NCBI RefSeq assembly: GCF_002443255.2
Contig: NW_019211458.1
Location: 20,817,643-20,881,642 of the forward strand
Length of the DNA stretch: 64,000 nucleotides
Source: Varroa destructor
Lineage: Eukaryota; Arthropoda; Arachnida; Mesostigmata; Varroidae
Direction: 5' to 3'
How positions within the stretch are numbered: position 1 is the first letter of the stretch; each line of letters starts with the position of its first letter. The notes under the pieces were generated by a model. The model worked only from the letters and a program-made list of their open reading frames with translations, was not told the origin of the DNA and ran no database searches. The translations under genes were made by a program, and so were the position numbers. Positions 39,101-54,100 of this stretch are shown piece by piece.

Positions 39101-42100
39101 AAGTACTATTTAAAAGAAGCCATCTTAAATAGTGTAGATTCGAAATATCAGTAGAAAAAGTTAGTCCACTATATTTAGTATAATTCGCTATCACACTCAG
39201 CTACAGTTACTCAGCTCACATGCCTTCAAGCTGAATATCTATTATCCAATTCTACAGTATGGTCCGAGTTCAAGATCGGTGCTACGCTGGGTAACGATGA
39301 AACTTTTCAAAGTTCATATACACTGTTGTACACACCGCTTTACTGTTCTTAATATTAGCCATTTTTCCTGAACGTTGATACCGAACGCCTTAAACATATT
39401 CTATGGCCGCTTTGAATACACCACAAAAAGCTAAGACCTAACGATGGATCGTCGTCTATCCAGACATCTATCTATCTATGAGATAGATACCTCCATAGAA
39501 CGCAGTCAACTCCTAGGAGATTCGCTGTTCGTTTTTATTTCAAAGCATGCCCCATTGTCTGTCGAGTCGGGTCCCAATTAACCACCCTCTTCCTACGTAT
39601 ATCGCTTATTATCGGCAAATAATTTTCATCTTATATGTAACAGGTTATTGTTTCTGACACAGAATACCATTTTGTCATGGACAGGTACGCGCTTAGGGTT
39701 AAACTATGGCTGCGCTTGAATTCCCGAAGAGTATCCATCGAAGACTTCGATCTTCGGCGATAACCGAGTAATTTTTCCCTATCTCTTTTTAAATACATTT
39801 GTATTTGGAGCACTCAACTCAGCGAACGAATTTCCTTTCCGACCTTATTTTTTTGTGGTTAGTTTAGTAGTAGACTGCAGTGTCTGCAGTGAGGGCGCGC
39901 GAAGATTATCACTAATATGTAATTACCATGACGAATAGCTGAAATATATGATACCCGTGTTTGACCTACATTCATTCCCGTTAGGAATCAATTTCAATTT
40001 TGGGGTCAGAGTAAATTCTGCATGGGTGTGTTACCAAAAAAGCTATTATGAATTGACCCTTTATGGAGGGTACAAAGATTTCAGTGTTCATATAGACTAT
40101 TTAGCTGTTGTAAGCGGCTCCGGCGGCTTTTTCGAATTAAATAACTTTTGGGCTAGATATAACCGCTAGCAGACAAAGTTAGGCTGGCGAATACTCAAGT
40201 TTTTTAAAAACTTCATTAGTAAAAATAAGTTGAATTCATTTGAAAAGAAATTAGTCCAAAAAAAGAAACATCATTAAACTGCGAAAATATTAACACTCAG
40301 TGGTAAGGCTTTTGTTTCTCCGAGGCTACAGCGCTACGGAAATTCATCAAACGTTGATGAAGACACTTGGCGAGAGGGTTTTAAGCAAAAGCACAGTACG
40401 TAGCTGGTGCAAACGTTTCACGGGTGTTGCAGAGCAACGAGAGCGTGACCCGATAAACAAAAAAGCACTGCTAAAGGCAATCAATAAGGCTCTTCACGAA
40501 ATCGGAGCTTCGAGTCCGAAGGCTCTAAACTGAATCTCGAAACTTCTAATCTGAACCGACATTTGATATGTAACATATTACAACCTATCGAGTGGTGTCG
40601 TCCTACAGAGAAATTACGCCCGGGGGAAGCGTCGAACGGGTTCGAGCGTAAGGTGACAGTAATACTTACAATCAACACTCGAATCGTCTGCTACGACGAG
40701 AAGCTCCCTGAAAGTCAAACAGTGAATGCAGCCGAGTACCTCGAATTTTTCGAAAGACTTATGGACCCTTGTCACGACAACTGAAAGCACGCAGTCTGTT
40801 TACTTGGTGACCACGCAAGATTTTATAAGTCTGCTTCAGTCACGTTCTGGATTGAGCAAGTGAAGATTAAACGTTAGCATTGACCCGTTTGTTTTCTCGA
40901 TAAGTCCCTGTGATGACGGGGCTTCTTATACTCTAAAAATGACAACTGATGGGCGTATCTCACTATCGATCCACTTTGAGAATCCGTAGATAGAGAAATT
41001 GCAATGGTAGGAGAAGCTGCTAAAACGCTAGGGCAATTATGTAATAGGTAAAGGGGAATAAGAAAAATCATCATTCAAGAGTTATTCACCCTCTTAAGTC
41101 CGCCAGATTCACTTAGGACAGTTACACTAGGACTTACCCAGCTAGACTTAGGACAGTCTAGCTGAGAGTTAGGGTTTCATAACGTTTCGAATTTTGCGGC
41201 CGATACCGCAGCTGAAAATTGTTCATGTACTTCGTGTACGGCCACGTTCCTGCGACGAACTCTTCTCCGGCTATCGGGAACTATACTTAACTTCGGCAGC
41301 TTGGGCTGATAAGCTAGGATGATATCCGGAATAACACGGGCTAAGCTAATATAAACAAACAAAGGTCATTCGTAAGAACTTCACGATAGCAGAAAAAAAC
41401 ACAAATATCTGCTTTTAGTCTCGAAGCTAATAGGCAACAAGTTACAAAGCCTGAGAATAATCTAGTTAAATTTCGATTGAAAATCGTTCCCGAAAATAGA
41501 TTCCAGTCGATCACGTATCAATCTTCATCTCGCTAAGTGTTTTTTTCTTCACAAATGACGGTAGCCTAGATGGTTTCTAGGCAACGGTAATAATGAATAA
41601 CGTTTAAACATGGGGGCGTCTTTCGACGTGCTGTCGCTGCTATTTTTCCGTGGACGTTTTCATCGCATCAATCCAAACCGATTTCGATCGATGCCAACAT
41701 CCTGGTTACCACTGTTTACCCCAGGTATTTTTTTCCACAAACAGAAGCCAACCAGCCATTCCGTATTGGCGCCTACCCAACAAGGCCAACTCACGAACGT
41801 TATTTGCCTTAATTACTGCCAATTTTGGTACACATGTTCGTATGGATATACGTAAGTGTATACATATAATAAAACTATACACGTAGCATCGCTTATGGAC
41901 TGCTTCTGCTATTTACGGGAAGGCAATCCCTTCTTGCTAGTCGCTGCCACCACTGCTTTTACTAGTAACGATGATGATGATGATGATTCTGATGATCACG
42001 ATGGAGGTGACGATGATGACGGCGCTGGCGGTCATGTGCGGGGTGCTTTTGCCGTCAAGATAGAGAATTCCCATAAAGACTTCCATAGTTAGTCAGCATA

Positions 42101-45100
42101 GTCGTTGGTATTCACTTTCTGGTCGTTGGTCGGCCCTGCCGCTCGTTGCGGTGATGCGGTAGCCAGTAACTAGCAAGTAGATGTATAATGAAAATTAACA
42201 CGATAAGTTCTCGACTCCGCGTGTGCGGTAGCTGGTCATACGGCCTAGTCAGAGTCGATCATCAGTTGGTTCAAGGAAACACACACCAGACGCGGCGACA
42301 GATAAACATACAGATCGAATAGTAGACGAACGCATAGACATCCGATGAGTCGGGCACGCCCGTCGCCTTCGATGGCGGGTGTATCGGCTTTGTGCTGTTA
42401 CAGAAGCAATGATAATTAATAATAATGTGATTCATTGTAATCACTCGCAATGATAATGACGTAAGGGGGTTGTGATAACAATAATAGGGATATAAAGCTG
42501 AAGCTTTTCGACGCGATCTATTAGGTCGGTGCAGAAGTGACGTTCGGTTTCATTCACCGCTTTTAGGCTTGCTTCATTTGCTAATGATGAAAAAAAGGTT
42601 TTCATTTTACCCAAGCAACAGTTTATTTTTTGCTAGGTTTGAAATGTGAATATCTGATGGCGTAGAACGACATTTTCGGCACACCTATCGATACACATTA
42701 GCACACAACGAAAACAGGCGCCGTTGTCTAAAGCTGCTATTTAAAAATGGCCTTTAAGAACGGGACAATTTTTAAATAAGCCTATATCTCGTAGTAATAG
42801 AATCCCCACTGCACGTCACTCAACTTCTGTTTCGGCAAAAAATGACTGACCACTGAAGCGTCAGCCGAATCAGCTATGTTTGCCATGGATCCAAGAAACA
42901 TTAATTTATTCACAGAATATTTCTAGGGGCTCTATATATTGGTAAACTGGAATTATGTTTTCGTACCTTTGAGAGAGCTTGCACGTTAGAAAATAGAAAT
43001 GGCCGCGTTGGCGCACGCAATCTTACGCAGCAGTAAAGATCCATACTACATTAATGATTTTCCACTTAAAATGGCGATGTAGACACTGTTCGGCTTACTC
43101 TGGCCCGGGCACCCTGACGCAAATCGATTACCTCGTAAGATATGTCGCCTGTTACCTGCATTCTGCAGCAGATCCACAGGCCAAATTCTACTGGCCATCC
43201 TCATCGTATACGTACACGGCGTCCACAGTTTCACTCTATTCTTATTCCTTAATACGCCTGAACCTTCCGTTGTTTTAGTCAATAGATCATTATACATAAG
43301 GTACAATGCCCCATTTCAGTCCACTGGGGGCCTACTGATTGTCCAGCTACAGTAGCCTACGGTGAGCCTGTTTGGTTCGGCGCAAATCACATTTTTCGTT
43401 GTCGTCTACTCGTTGTCGTAGCAAAGTTGATATAGCCCCGTTCTTCTTCATTTAGACTGCATCCCTTGCTTGAACAGGAATGAATAAGCAAACAATTTTT
43501 GTACCTTTGCCTAGAAATCTGGCTATAGTGCACAAAGCCTCACTTTGCACAATCTAAATGTAACTATATAGAACCCCTAACATCAACAACTAACTCCTAC
43601 AATCTCAAACTTATTACAACTTTCCCCCTACAGGTACAGATGTATTTTTCACGGCTGTTATGTACCACGTATATAAAAGTCCACCTATAGAATCTGACAG
43701 CGGAGGATCATCTGTTAGGTTTTAAGCTAAAATCAAACGCTGGATTGCTTTGTGCTAAACGTAGCTAGGGATTAACATATATTATATATATATAAGCGAT
43801 ATATTATAAAATATATCTACAAAAGAGCATTCTGGCTAGCTGGTCGACCTCGTTATTTACACCCAACCTTACCCCAGGAGTCGATTCATGACGTGTTCTA
43901 AGAACGGCATGCTTGTTTCGAAAGAGAACCTGACTTTTCTCCATTTGATGCTGAAAACACCATATGTCACTTACCCAGCACTCTATCGTAGGTCTATTTT
44001 TATCTAACGTAATATAAACCGGCTAACTATACAATATATGCACCTAATGTATATTGCATTCTCTATACTAAAACCCCAAAATCATAAAAACGATCAAGTT
44101 ACTCTTCTATGATATACATATACTCAACGTATCGCTGTGACCACTTTTAGGCCGCTTATAGTAGACTTGTTTAAAGCACTGAAGGAATAACCGGTACGCT
44201 TTTCGGCGCCACCAAGTATGAGGTTGACGCACAGAAATACCATGGGGTAAAGGAAATAACGACCCTGGCGCATCGTTTTTTGCGTTCGTTGCTTATACCG
44301 GATCGACATGGCCTGTTAGTCCGGAAAAGGGCACATTGCAAACGTAGCCGCACAAACACGAAGGTTGACCTTGAGGCCTTCGAGAGAAACCGAAGGACGT
44401 GAGGTCGCAGGTGCGAATAGGGGCGAATCGGGGTTCAAAGTCCTGACATCTGTCTTGTGCTTTGCTGACACGTTGCCTTTCTAAAATGGAGCGCAAAATA
44501 TATAAAAGGTGCCATGCGAACATTAAAAAAGGACATACTCGACAAACTGCCGTAAAAGCAATGTCGATCAGCCGTGCTCGCCGATACGCTATAGAATATT
44601 TTCGATAATGACCATACTATGTAAACGAGATTGTTGGATCAACGAAGGAAAGATAACTTTGCAATCCTTGAAAGAACTACTAACCAAGATGCGTTTATAT
44701 GAAGTGAACACATATAAATAATAAATTCTTGAAAAAATTCTACTGCGACAACGAATAAGCGAAGGCGAATGACCCATTCGTTATATTTCCTAGGCCTACA
44801 AGTTTGTAGAACTTAGGCGCGATAAACTTGTTTAGCGTATAGAAGACGACCAAGCTTCAATGGTACCCTGAGTAAATAGCGACAACTTTTTTAATCAATC
44901 GAGCTAACTAGAACCAGAGTTTAGGCTAAAATTCTATGCAGAGGTACTCACGAACTGGAGAAGTGAGTTTGAACCAGCTTGTTCTTCACATAAGTGTGTA
45001 CGCTAATAGTAAGATGGATATTTATTTCAAATATCTTGTAAAAGGTGCTCCCAGCGTCTTGGGAGAGCATAAGTTTTATTATTAGATGGGAGCAATTGAA

Positions 45101-48100
45101 CCATTAGTACGTACTTTCTCTAGTCAATCACAGAATCGTCTGTTTGGGCTACGGTGCTATCGACAATTACTTAATTAATTACTTTAGAGCTCTAGCAAAA
45201 CAGCTTGTGCTCTCTCCGTTATTTAAACTTAGCATTGTTTTTGTAAGGAAATATTTTACTACAGCTAATGGTTCCTAATTTCGAAAGCAAAGATTTGGGG
45301 AAAGATGGCAAAAGTTGTTTATCTATCGTTATAGTTTACGAATCATAAAAAACCGAGAAGTTTTGTTAAAAGTGCTAGCAATGACTGCAGCACCAATCAT
45401 CGATCTGACAATGTACACGAAACAAGGTCTGACAAAGAAATGTCTCTTAGTAGGGGAAATATGGTTCAGTTTTTTTTTATCTGCAACATCACTTGATTGT
45501 GCCTCCGTTATTTTTGCCGCTAGCTATGTAGTATTGATTGAATAGCTTGGTCGAACTTTTCATATTCAACAAACCATAGGAGCGCTGTCTAAATTTCATA
45601 CGCATCAAATAATCCTCTTTCTGTTATCGGCTCTTATACAAAATATATAGACTCATTCTCTGTCTTAAGTGGTTCCCATGGGAGATATACTAAAATATAT
45701 AACCGATTCGCTAAAGAAGTTAAGTTTAATTTTATTTAGTCAAATATACGGGTTGGAGAGTACGACAAGACTAACAAGATGAGCTATAATTTAGACGAAA
45801 CACCTCGGGCCAGATTCTTTGTTTCCTTTGCTGAAAATAGAGGCACCATGGCTGTTTCTTGACGAAGAGTTTTTTCCCATCGTTTATATTCCTGGTTAGC
45901 CTTGAATCTATCTGCTCTTTTGCTATTTATCGAATATACGTTATCATATTTGAGCCTTAATTATGACTATCGGCAACGTTATATATGGACAACAGACCGC
46001 TGGTAACTGTTTGAAAAATGTATCGATGTTACTCGCGATCTAACGGCGACATTTAACGACGTTTTGAGTGAAGGCACCATACATCATACCTCTACCGCCT
46101 GACGACTTCGCCAATAGGCACGACTTTGACCTATCAAAAAATGGGACATCTTAAATGGTATCTTCATTACAATAAACAGGTACTGCAATAATCACACCAT
46201 ACGATTCATATTACTTCAGTCAAATTTTCCCCGAACTCATCTTTGAATCCTCTTTACGTCACTTGAAAAATGTTTCCAACGGAGTGACGCCGTAGCCCCT
46301 TTAACTGCCGCAGTAACTTTCACCATAACGTAACGTAATAACGTTTTTTGTTTTCACAACAAAAACTTCATGATCTCTTTTCAAAAAAGATGTATGTTTC
46401 TGCAACTAGATTATCCAACTGCTGACATGTTGAAAATCTGTCAAGTGCATTGTATTATATCCAGCCTTGGTAGAATAAACAGCACTTTGCTTGCCTCCAA
46501 CGGTGCAGTCTTCATGAAAAAAACGAGCATTTAAAAAAAACGAAAATTTAACTCACAGTAAAATTTTAATCAATCTGATCACTTGATAGAATTTAATTTT
46601 TTTAATATATCTATTAAAATTGGCTGACTAACATAGTATGATCAATGGAAGTCGCGCACTCTATTGTGCTGGAATATAACTTCAATTTGTTTTAAATGTT
46701 CCCGTTCTGGTTTACTTCTCCACTGTTTTACATGTTAGATTGTTTTTGGTTATTTCTGCTCTTTAAAGAAGTTTTCAGAATCACCCGTTCGGTATAGCAT
46801 CAAGGATTTGGCCCCACTAAGGGTTCTGATCGAGGGAGGTCTTGCTAAATTGATCTGAAATTTCTATACTAGCCCTACGAACCGATATGGTAAATGTTTG
46901 TCATGATAATTTCTCCATTTTTCATTTACTTCTATGTATCATTCGCTCTCGTTTTTTCCACAAGTTCGCTTTCATTTCGTCCTGGAGTCAACAGAGTTTT
47001 TTTGTCGAATTCAAGTTTCAGAAATGAAGGTCCGAATTTATCGAGATTAAAATCTACCGAAGCAGCCTGATATATTGGTATAGAAAGTACGGCTAGAGCT
47101 CCATAACTGAGAAATATTAGAATAGATTTGCTAGGTTCAAAGAAGGAATCCTATATTTAAAAGATGCATCTCACTCCCGGTTGACTATCAGATGAGGACT
47201 TCGGATAGCAGACAACCCGTTAATGGTGTAAGAAGATAAGCTGCTAGCATCAGGCTAACGTCAGGTATAGGAATTTATGTAATATTGGTAGAAACTTCGA
47301 GAACCATAAGCGCACAAAATAGCAAACCTTCTCGTTGGCTCCTAACATCTCGCCCGACAGCCACAATTATAGGTTTCTGTAACGTATTATCACCGTTGAC
47401 AAGAGGTCATGTTTCCATGTCGACATAAAAGAAAGAAGGGAATAAGGAGATGTGCTTATGCTGGATCTTCATACAAAGAAGACGATGATTTGCTTTTGGT
47501 AAGACTGGAAGGATCTTATGCGCTGACACATGCTTAAGAAGCACAAGATGGTCAAGAAAGACCTACCTATGGTTGCATTATATATATATATATATAATGC
47601 AACCATAATAACCTAACTGGAGAAGCTTTTCAACACGACACCTGGAAATTTCTAGCGAGAAAGACTCAATAAATTGACTAAGATAATTTTTTTTATTGAA
47701 CCTCGAATGGAACGCTACGTCGTTTTTACCAAAAAAAAATAAATAAAATAAAATAAGATTACTTTGGCCTAGTATATTTTATAAAGGTTAAGCTGTTTTG
47801 TCTATTAATAAATCGATGCCTCACCTCCTCCACATGTATTTGTTTCGTGTGTATATATACGAATTCAATTTAAATCTGTGAACGTTATTTAAAACACTAT
47901 ATTGTAGCTTTAGAATTTTCACAATTATCAATCATGTCCATGCAGAAAGTCTGTCATGGTAATTAGATGGTGACATCAACAGATAGGCATAGCTAATTTC
48001 AAACCTGTCTGCTATCTGTTTCATCTCAGTCACACCCTGCGTGGCCCTGGTACGTGCATAAGCGCCCACTAACTAATAGCTATTAGGGGAAGAGCACAAG

Positions 48101-51100
48101 CTAGTAATACGTAAACGTTCGTTTTTGGGCGTTAATCACCGAGAAGACAGTTAGTTTCGGGCGCCCTCTGCTTAACTGAGCTCGACTGATTGTACATGGT
48201 GACTCTTTGTCTGTGTCGTCATGTTTGTTCTTGTTGCTATTGTTATTGATTTGACTTCGTTTTTGCCGTTAACTTTGGTTATAGCATACTGTTTTTGTGT
48301 CTGTGGCAGTTACTATCAATAGTTCCTTCCTGAACTTTTTTATCGTCGACTGTCGTTGACGCCAGGGGTTGGATGCATGCGCTCGCAGGTTCCTATGTTT
48401 TAGCAGCGCCTGTTCCGTCAGTTGATCAGTGTTTTTTTTCGCCCCTCATCGTTGCCGACTCCCCTCTCCAACTTAGACTTACCCTCCTCGCGGATTATCT
48501 GTCACCGCATCATCGCCGGATGGGCGACTGTCGGACGCTTGAACGTAGCTAATGCAGCCATCCGAACGAAGCATAGACCAGGCTGGCGGTTAAACACAAG
48601 CCAATAGCAGCTGCAAATGCGCGAAATGGCTGGCACACTGACCATCGGCGTTTGGACCTAATCCAGTTGTTACGTGCCCTCAACGAGTGATCGCCATACA
48701 GAGCCAACCAGCAAAAAACTTGTCGTTTTCACCATCTATTCTGAAGCATCGTTAGTAAATCTAAACGAACGCGCCGAGTCAGACAGATAAACAACGGAGG
48801 ATAAATTTAAAGGATATTAGATGATCACCAAGACGACCGGCTGCAGAAAATATCTGAGACGACCGTAGGCAATAAGCGTAAGTTTGCTCGCACCATTGGG
48901 GATTAGCCAGAAAACATACGTTTCCTAGGATCGAGAAACGGGAGACCGCTCTACGACAGAAGAGTAAATTCATGACAGAAGGGCGAGATAGATTCAAGAT
49001 GAAAGAGAGCAAAATTGTCATAGTCAACCGAAGTGTCAATCGAGTAGTATCCGAAGGCAATAGGGAAAAAACATGTTTATGAGAAAAACGCAATGAATGA
49101 ACGCTAGAAGAAAATCGTAAAAAGACCAAATTGAGGCAAAGAACACTGTGTTTTATTTCAGACCCGTTATTAGTGCACGCAGAAAACCGTGCAAAGTTCG
49201 TCTATGTGTGCTCGCGGCCTCTAACGCAAAAAATGCTATTGTAATTTGTTTACTAACGCGTTATTGTCGTGCTACCCCTGCCATTTATGCCTAACCGTTA
49301 ACTAGATAGCGAAGTACAGATGTGGAAAACTTCAAGGGCTTCAAGGTCTTCAAGGCATTGACCCTTACTCACAGTAGAGTTACTGTGTTCACATGCAGCC
49401 GTATGAATCGCTCACGTGAGTATACGGTGCTATCGTGAAACCCTGCGCAAAAATTCATCTTTATTATTATTCGATCGCGAAGGCAATCCTCCGCGACCTT
49501 TTTACCTGCACACACTATTGGCAGAGAAGTGGCTGGTGTTAATGGAGCCGAATTTTCGATTCGTTAAATTACCGTGATAGACTTAGTTGATAAAGCTGGA
49601 CGGATACTAACGGCCTGTTTGGCCTGCACATTTCCTTTGTCGCGCCCGAACGGCGGCAAAAGTGCTGTCCTATAGATGGACAGACAGAGAGACAGAGTGG
49701 TCCTTTCAACTTGCCCGAACCGTTTGCAATTGCGTTTCGAGAAACTATCGACAATATGACATTTGTTGTGTGCAAGTGTTTGTGACTGTTCCGTCAATGA
49801 TGTGTCTACTGTGCCTCAGACAAATGGGTGTTCTCACACAGGTAGGTCAACAACGATATCTAGTCAACGATAAGGTGTCTTCGCCAGAAGAATCGGTAAA
49901 CGTTACATTAAAGAATAACAATTATGAGCAACCAAGGCAGTGTACAATTCTACCGACTGCAGGCTCTGTTCATTTGTCCGCAGCAACATGACATGTAAAT
50001 TCTCATATAGCAACAAGTCTTTTTGCATCTGGTTGATTGTCAGTTTGAATTTCTCTTTGCTTCCAAGCTTTTATGTCAAGCCAAGAAACGTTTTTGAGGA
50101 AAGCCTGCATGCAATGCTTTGGGTTTTTCTTTGGAAACAAACTGAAATTTCTATCTATTCAGATAGAATATCAGTTTGGGCTGATAATTATGCATGCAGC
50201 CATCATGAATAAACGATATTTTTTAGTTTCTATTGAAGATGCCGTACTGGTCTTAGATGAATTCGGTAATCGTTTATGTAACGGTGTCGTCGTACCCATA
50301 CATACGGCCAACGAAAAACCTACAATACGCTGCAACATTCATCTATGATTGGAATACACTGGTCCGTACGCTCATTATCTGATGCTGATATCATCTGTAT
50401 GAGTACAAATAATCATTCCATTTATATTTGCTTGATAGTTTGATATGATAAATCAATCAGATTTTTCCCGATGCAGAGCTTTATTCTAGACACGAGCAGC
50501 ATCTTGTAAACGGGCATCTGGCACGGACCGTATCAGACGACAATGGGCGTATGTGTTGTAGTAGATAGCTGACGTTAGCTGAATAGGATTCATTGTTTCC
50601 TTCCTGTTACTCAATTATTAGTTGGTCAGTGATTCTACGAACTTAGCGCAGAAGTGCCGACTAGTTCGGCAACAGATAGAAGCAACAAGCGCCGACAAGC
50701 GCCTGAGCTCGAGAGCCCTGTGTACTCGGATCGATTAGCAGATGAGCTGCATCTTGGCTTCCCTCGATCGCATACAATGTCCATAATTAGCAAAATCTCT
50801 CCGAAACAAATACGGATTAAGTGCTCGCCAAGCCCTAGACACCCATCAACTGACAGAGCATGTTTTTGCGGTACTGGTTGACTTATTTTGACGCATCCAT
50901 ATAACCGCTTAGGCGGGTTATGCGAACTCGGTAAATTCTAGGTTTGAGACTTTTCTTACGGTTTGTTTGCCAGCTCTGCTGACAAGCACCATTACCAGCC
51001 ATTGTTCATTAGAAGTTCTTTCGGTTTCGATTAAGACAGTATTAGTATGGCCCAACATCGTCGTCAGAGCATATGTTTTTCGCTAATCGCAGTAGACCGT

Positions 51101-54100
51101 TCTGGTCTAGCCAATGGTGCATAGATGCTTAGTCATCTCGAAGTCAGAAAGGTAGACGAAAGCGCACCCGTGAACAAAACCGGCTGAAAGGTCAGGCTGG
51201 ATATCATCGAAGTAGCCGCCGTAGCTCCTATTGTAGAAAGCCCGATTTCTCGTCCGTCCTGCCCATGCCTGAATGCCTGCAAGAATAAGTAGGTAGGTGA
51301 ACAAACAATTTAGCCAGCCAACCTAAGGCCCTGGTCATTTTGCGACGGCTAATAGTGGTTCTAAAATTTTTTCGTTTCGGTCAAATTCTCTGTTTCTCGA
51401 GAAACGATCTGTCTCATTCATTGTATCGCCTTGTCGTCCATTGGCCATCTCGTTCAAAGTCGTGCAAATGTAAAGCTCGTTAAAGCACACATGGTACAGA
51501 TGCTTTATTCTGAAACTCATTCGTGGGTGCCTTGTGTGCCATGTGACGCTTGGGTCTAATCCCCTCTGGAACAGAACGTAGCAGAGGCACTGATGATTTA
51601 CGTGAGATATTGTGGGCTAGGTCCGTTCAAGCGAATTTTTCTTGCGACTGCTTTAGTTCGGCAGAGTCAAGCTGGTGAAACGAAATTCAATGTGGAAATA
51701 TATACGATGTCGGCATCGTATGAGATTCCGATTGACATATTCGTACGTTGTGCGTGACCGAGACTGGAACTTTTACATATCTGTAGCAGAGGCAGCAGTG
51801 TCGCGTCCTGTTTAACGACTCTCACCGATCGATGTTACTGCCCATACCGCGCGAACGTTTATTTTCTTCCTTCTGCATTGATTAAAGCAATAAACGATTA
51901 ATTTGGTGTTTGTCTACTATAGTTAGCCAGGCATAGAAAAGTGCTGCTGGTCAATTTTTTCTATCGCAAACGTATATTTCCTACCTCCGTATTGCGTCTG
52001 TAATCGTAAAACTCGAGTTCGGGGAACAACTTGGTTCTCAGACGTACGTCCTGTTTCAACTGTTGATCGCTGTGGCCCGGATCTCGTTAATTATATTTGG
52101 CACGCAAGACAGTCGAATCAAATTCTAACGAAATTGCAATACGGTAGTAGAGTAACAATATCATCACTCTCTAATCGCTTATCACTATCACTTTGATTGA
52201 CAGTGTTTGTATGGCATCTGCGTCGTTTGAGCTGTACGCGTGTGTGTCTGTCGTATACGTCTGAACGACCGGCTTCTAGAGCCAGATGAAAGATCAGCGA
52301 GTGACTGCAGCTTGTGCGAAATCGTTCAAGGTTACGTTTTCGCTCTGATCGATTGTGTCGGTCATGTCGAACTTAGATCTATGATTACCTTTTCAAAGAG
52401 TTTTAAACATTTAAGCCACATAGAGTCTAACCTACTTTGTTGGCCGATACGTAAAGCCGCTTTAGTCGACGATCACTAGTGGTGAATTGAGTTAAATGTC
52501 GTGTTACATATACGTGCGCCGGACGCACGGAGAGATATGATGGGCATGATCTCATATCGTTTAATGAACCTGGCCAATTGTTTATGGAACGTACGTGCTT
52601 CAAGTCGCCTAAGCAGTCAGTAAGAGAAAAAGGGTTAGCTGGCTATTTTAGAGCCAGTTTTAGTTAGAGCACTCCTGTTATACTGCACCTGTCGTCGAAC
52701 ACGGAGCACAAGATCGCAGAAGGCTCTTTAGAGACAACAGAAAAGGCCGCTAACACGACAAGGCCTGGATGGTTTCGAGTACCTTTTGGATTAACACGGC
52801 GATTCACAGAAAAGCCACTGATTGCTATTGCTAATTGACGATACCGTATGGGTCTCTGAGAGATTCGTTTAAGTTTGAATTTATCATCTGTACTTAACAT
52901 GCGTACTATGTATCTTTTCGATCAGTTTATGCTGGGCAAAATTAGACCCACTTAACCACGTCCTCCAAGCGTCATATTCTTGCTATCGTAACTCGTTTAT
53001 TATTATATATACACAGATGTAAAGTTTTCACTCTAGCTAGCAGTATCTATTCGGGCACAAGCTAGCCAGATACATGTACGATATCCGGTCATAATACAGG
53101 TAGACACATGATCAGACTGACGTCGGCAGCATCTGAAGAACGGATATGCTGCCTGCAATTAACTGATCGATCAAGGTCGGGTGCAGCTGGAACACTTTCC
53201 GACTGTTGGGTCAACCCCTGGCAACAGATTTACCTAACGCTACAAAGCAAAGATAGCCTTGCGCCGAGATACGAGCCCTACAGCTGACGCTATTACAAGT
53301 CGACATAATCAACTGGCCGCGACCACCCTCTACGTTGAAAACAACCAGAGTAATCGTTCAGTAAACCCACAGCATATATTAAATGGCGCGGAGCGTATTG
53401 AACTCGCGTCGGATACACGTATAGGCGATTACTGTGTTTCGACACGTTTGCTCCGAATACGTGGGCCCGATATTGCAATTACATGTAAGCCTGCTTCCCA
53501 GAGGCACGTCAAAGTTAGCTATTAACTAATTAAATTATTTGCGAATACGTTAAGCTACAGTGTCATGTAACTACAAAGTTATCTATCGTTGGTTTCAAAT
53601 CGTAGGGCACAATCGTCGAATTTTCATGTGTGGGAAGTAATAACGACAGTCGAATTTGTTCTAGGATGTCTCATTTCCTGTGATCCATCAATACGATTTA
53701 TCAAGCTGTGTATTGATTTGTTATTTATACGTGGCCCGATAACCAGCTTCAGGCTTTAAGATTCTTGTCCTTTTTGCCGGTTAAAAGGCATCGAACAAAA
53801 ATTCGCATTCTGCGTTGTTTCAGATGCTGTGGTGATTGATTGATAGCAAGCAACGCTTGTGGAACTTTGACGCCTGCGATAGATAGTCTAGTGGTTGTTT
53901 ATATCAAACGGATTTCTGTATCTGTCCCTTTTTAACAATGGCATATCTATTTTTAGTTTCGTTTACACAGCGTACGATACGATGCAGTGTATCACAATCG
54001 CTGATTTAGCTGTACTTACAGCAATACAAACGTCACATATTTTCTGCAATTACGCTTTTAGGTTTTACTACCCACTAAACACGATCATGTGCCTATTAAG

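Noticed and set aside
41856..42092. Asp-rich plus-strand ORF
   Set aside because: The acidic tract comes from a GAT microsatellite, and nothing else supports a gene.
44400..44460. GGGGTTCAAAGTCC as a possible tRNA T-arm
   Set aside because: The stem mispairs, and no A box or acceptor stem is found at the right distance.
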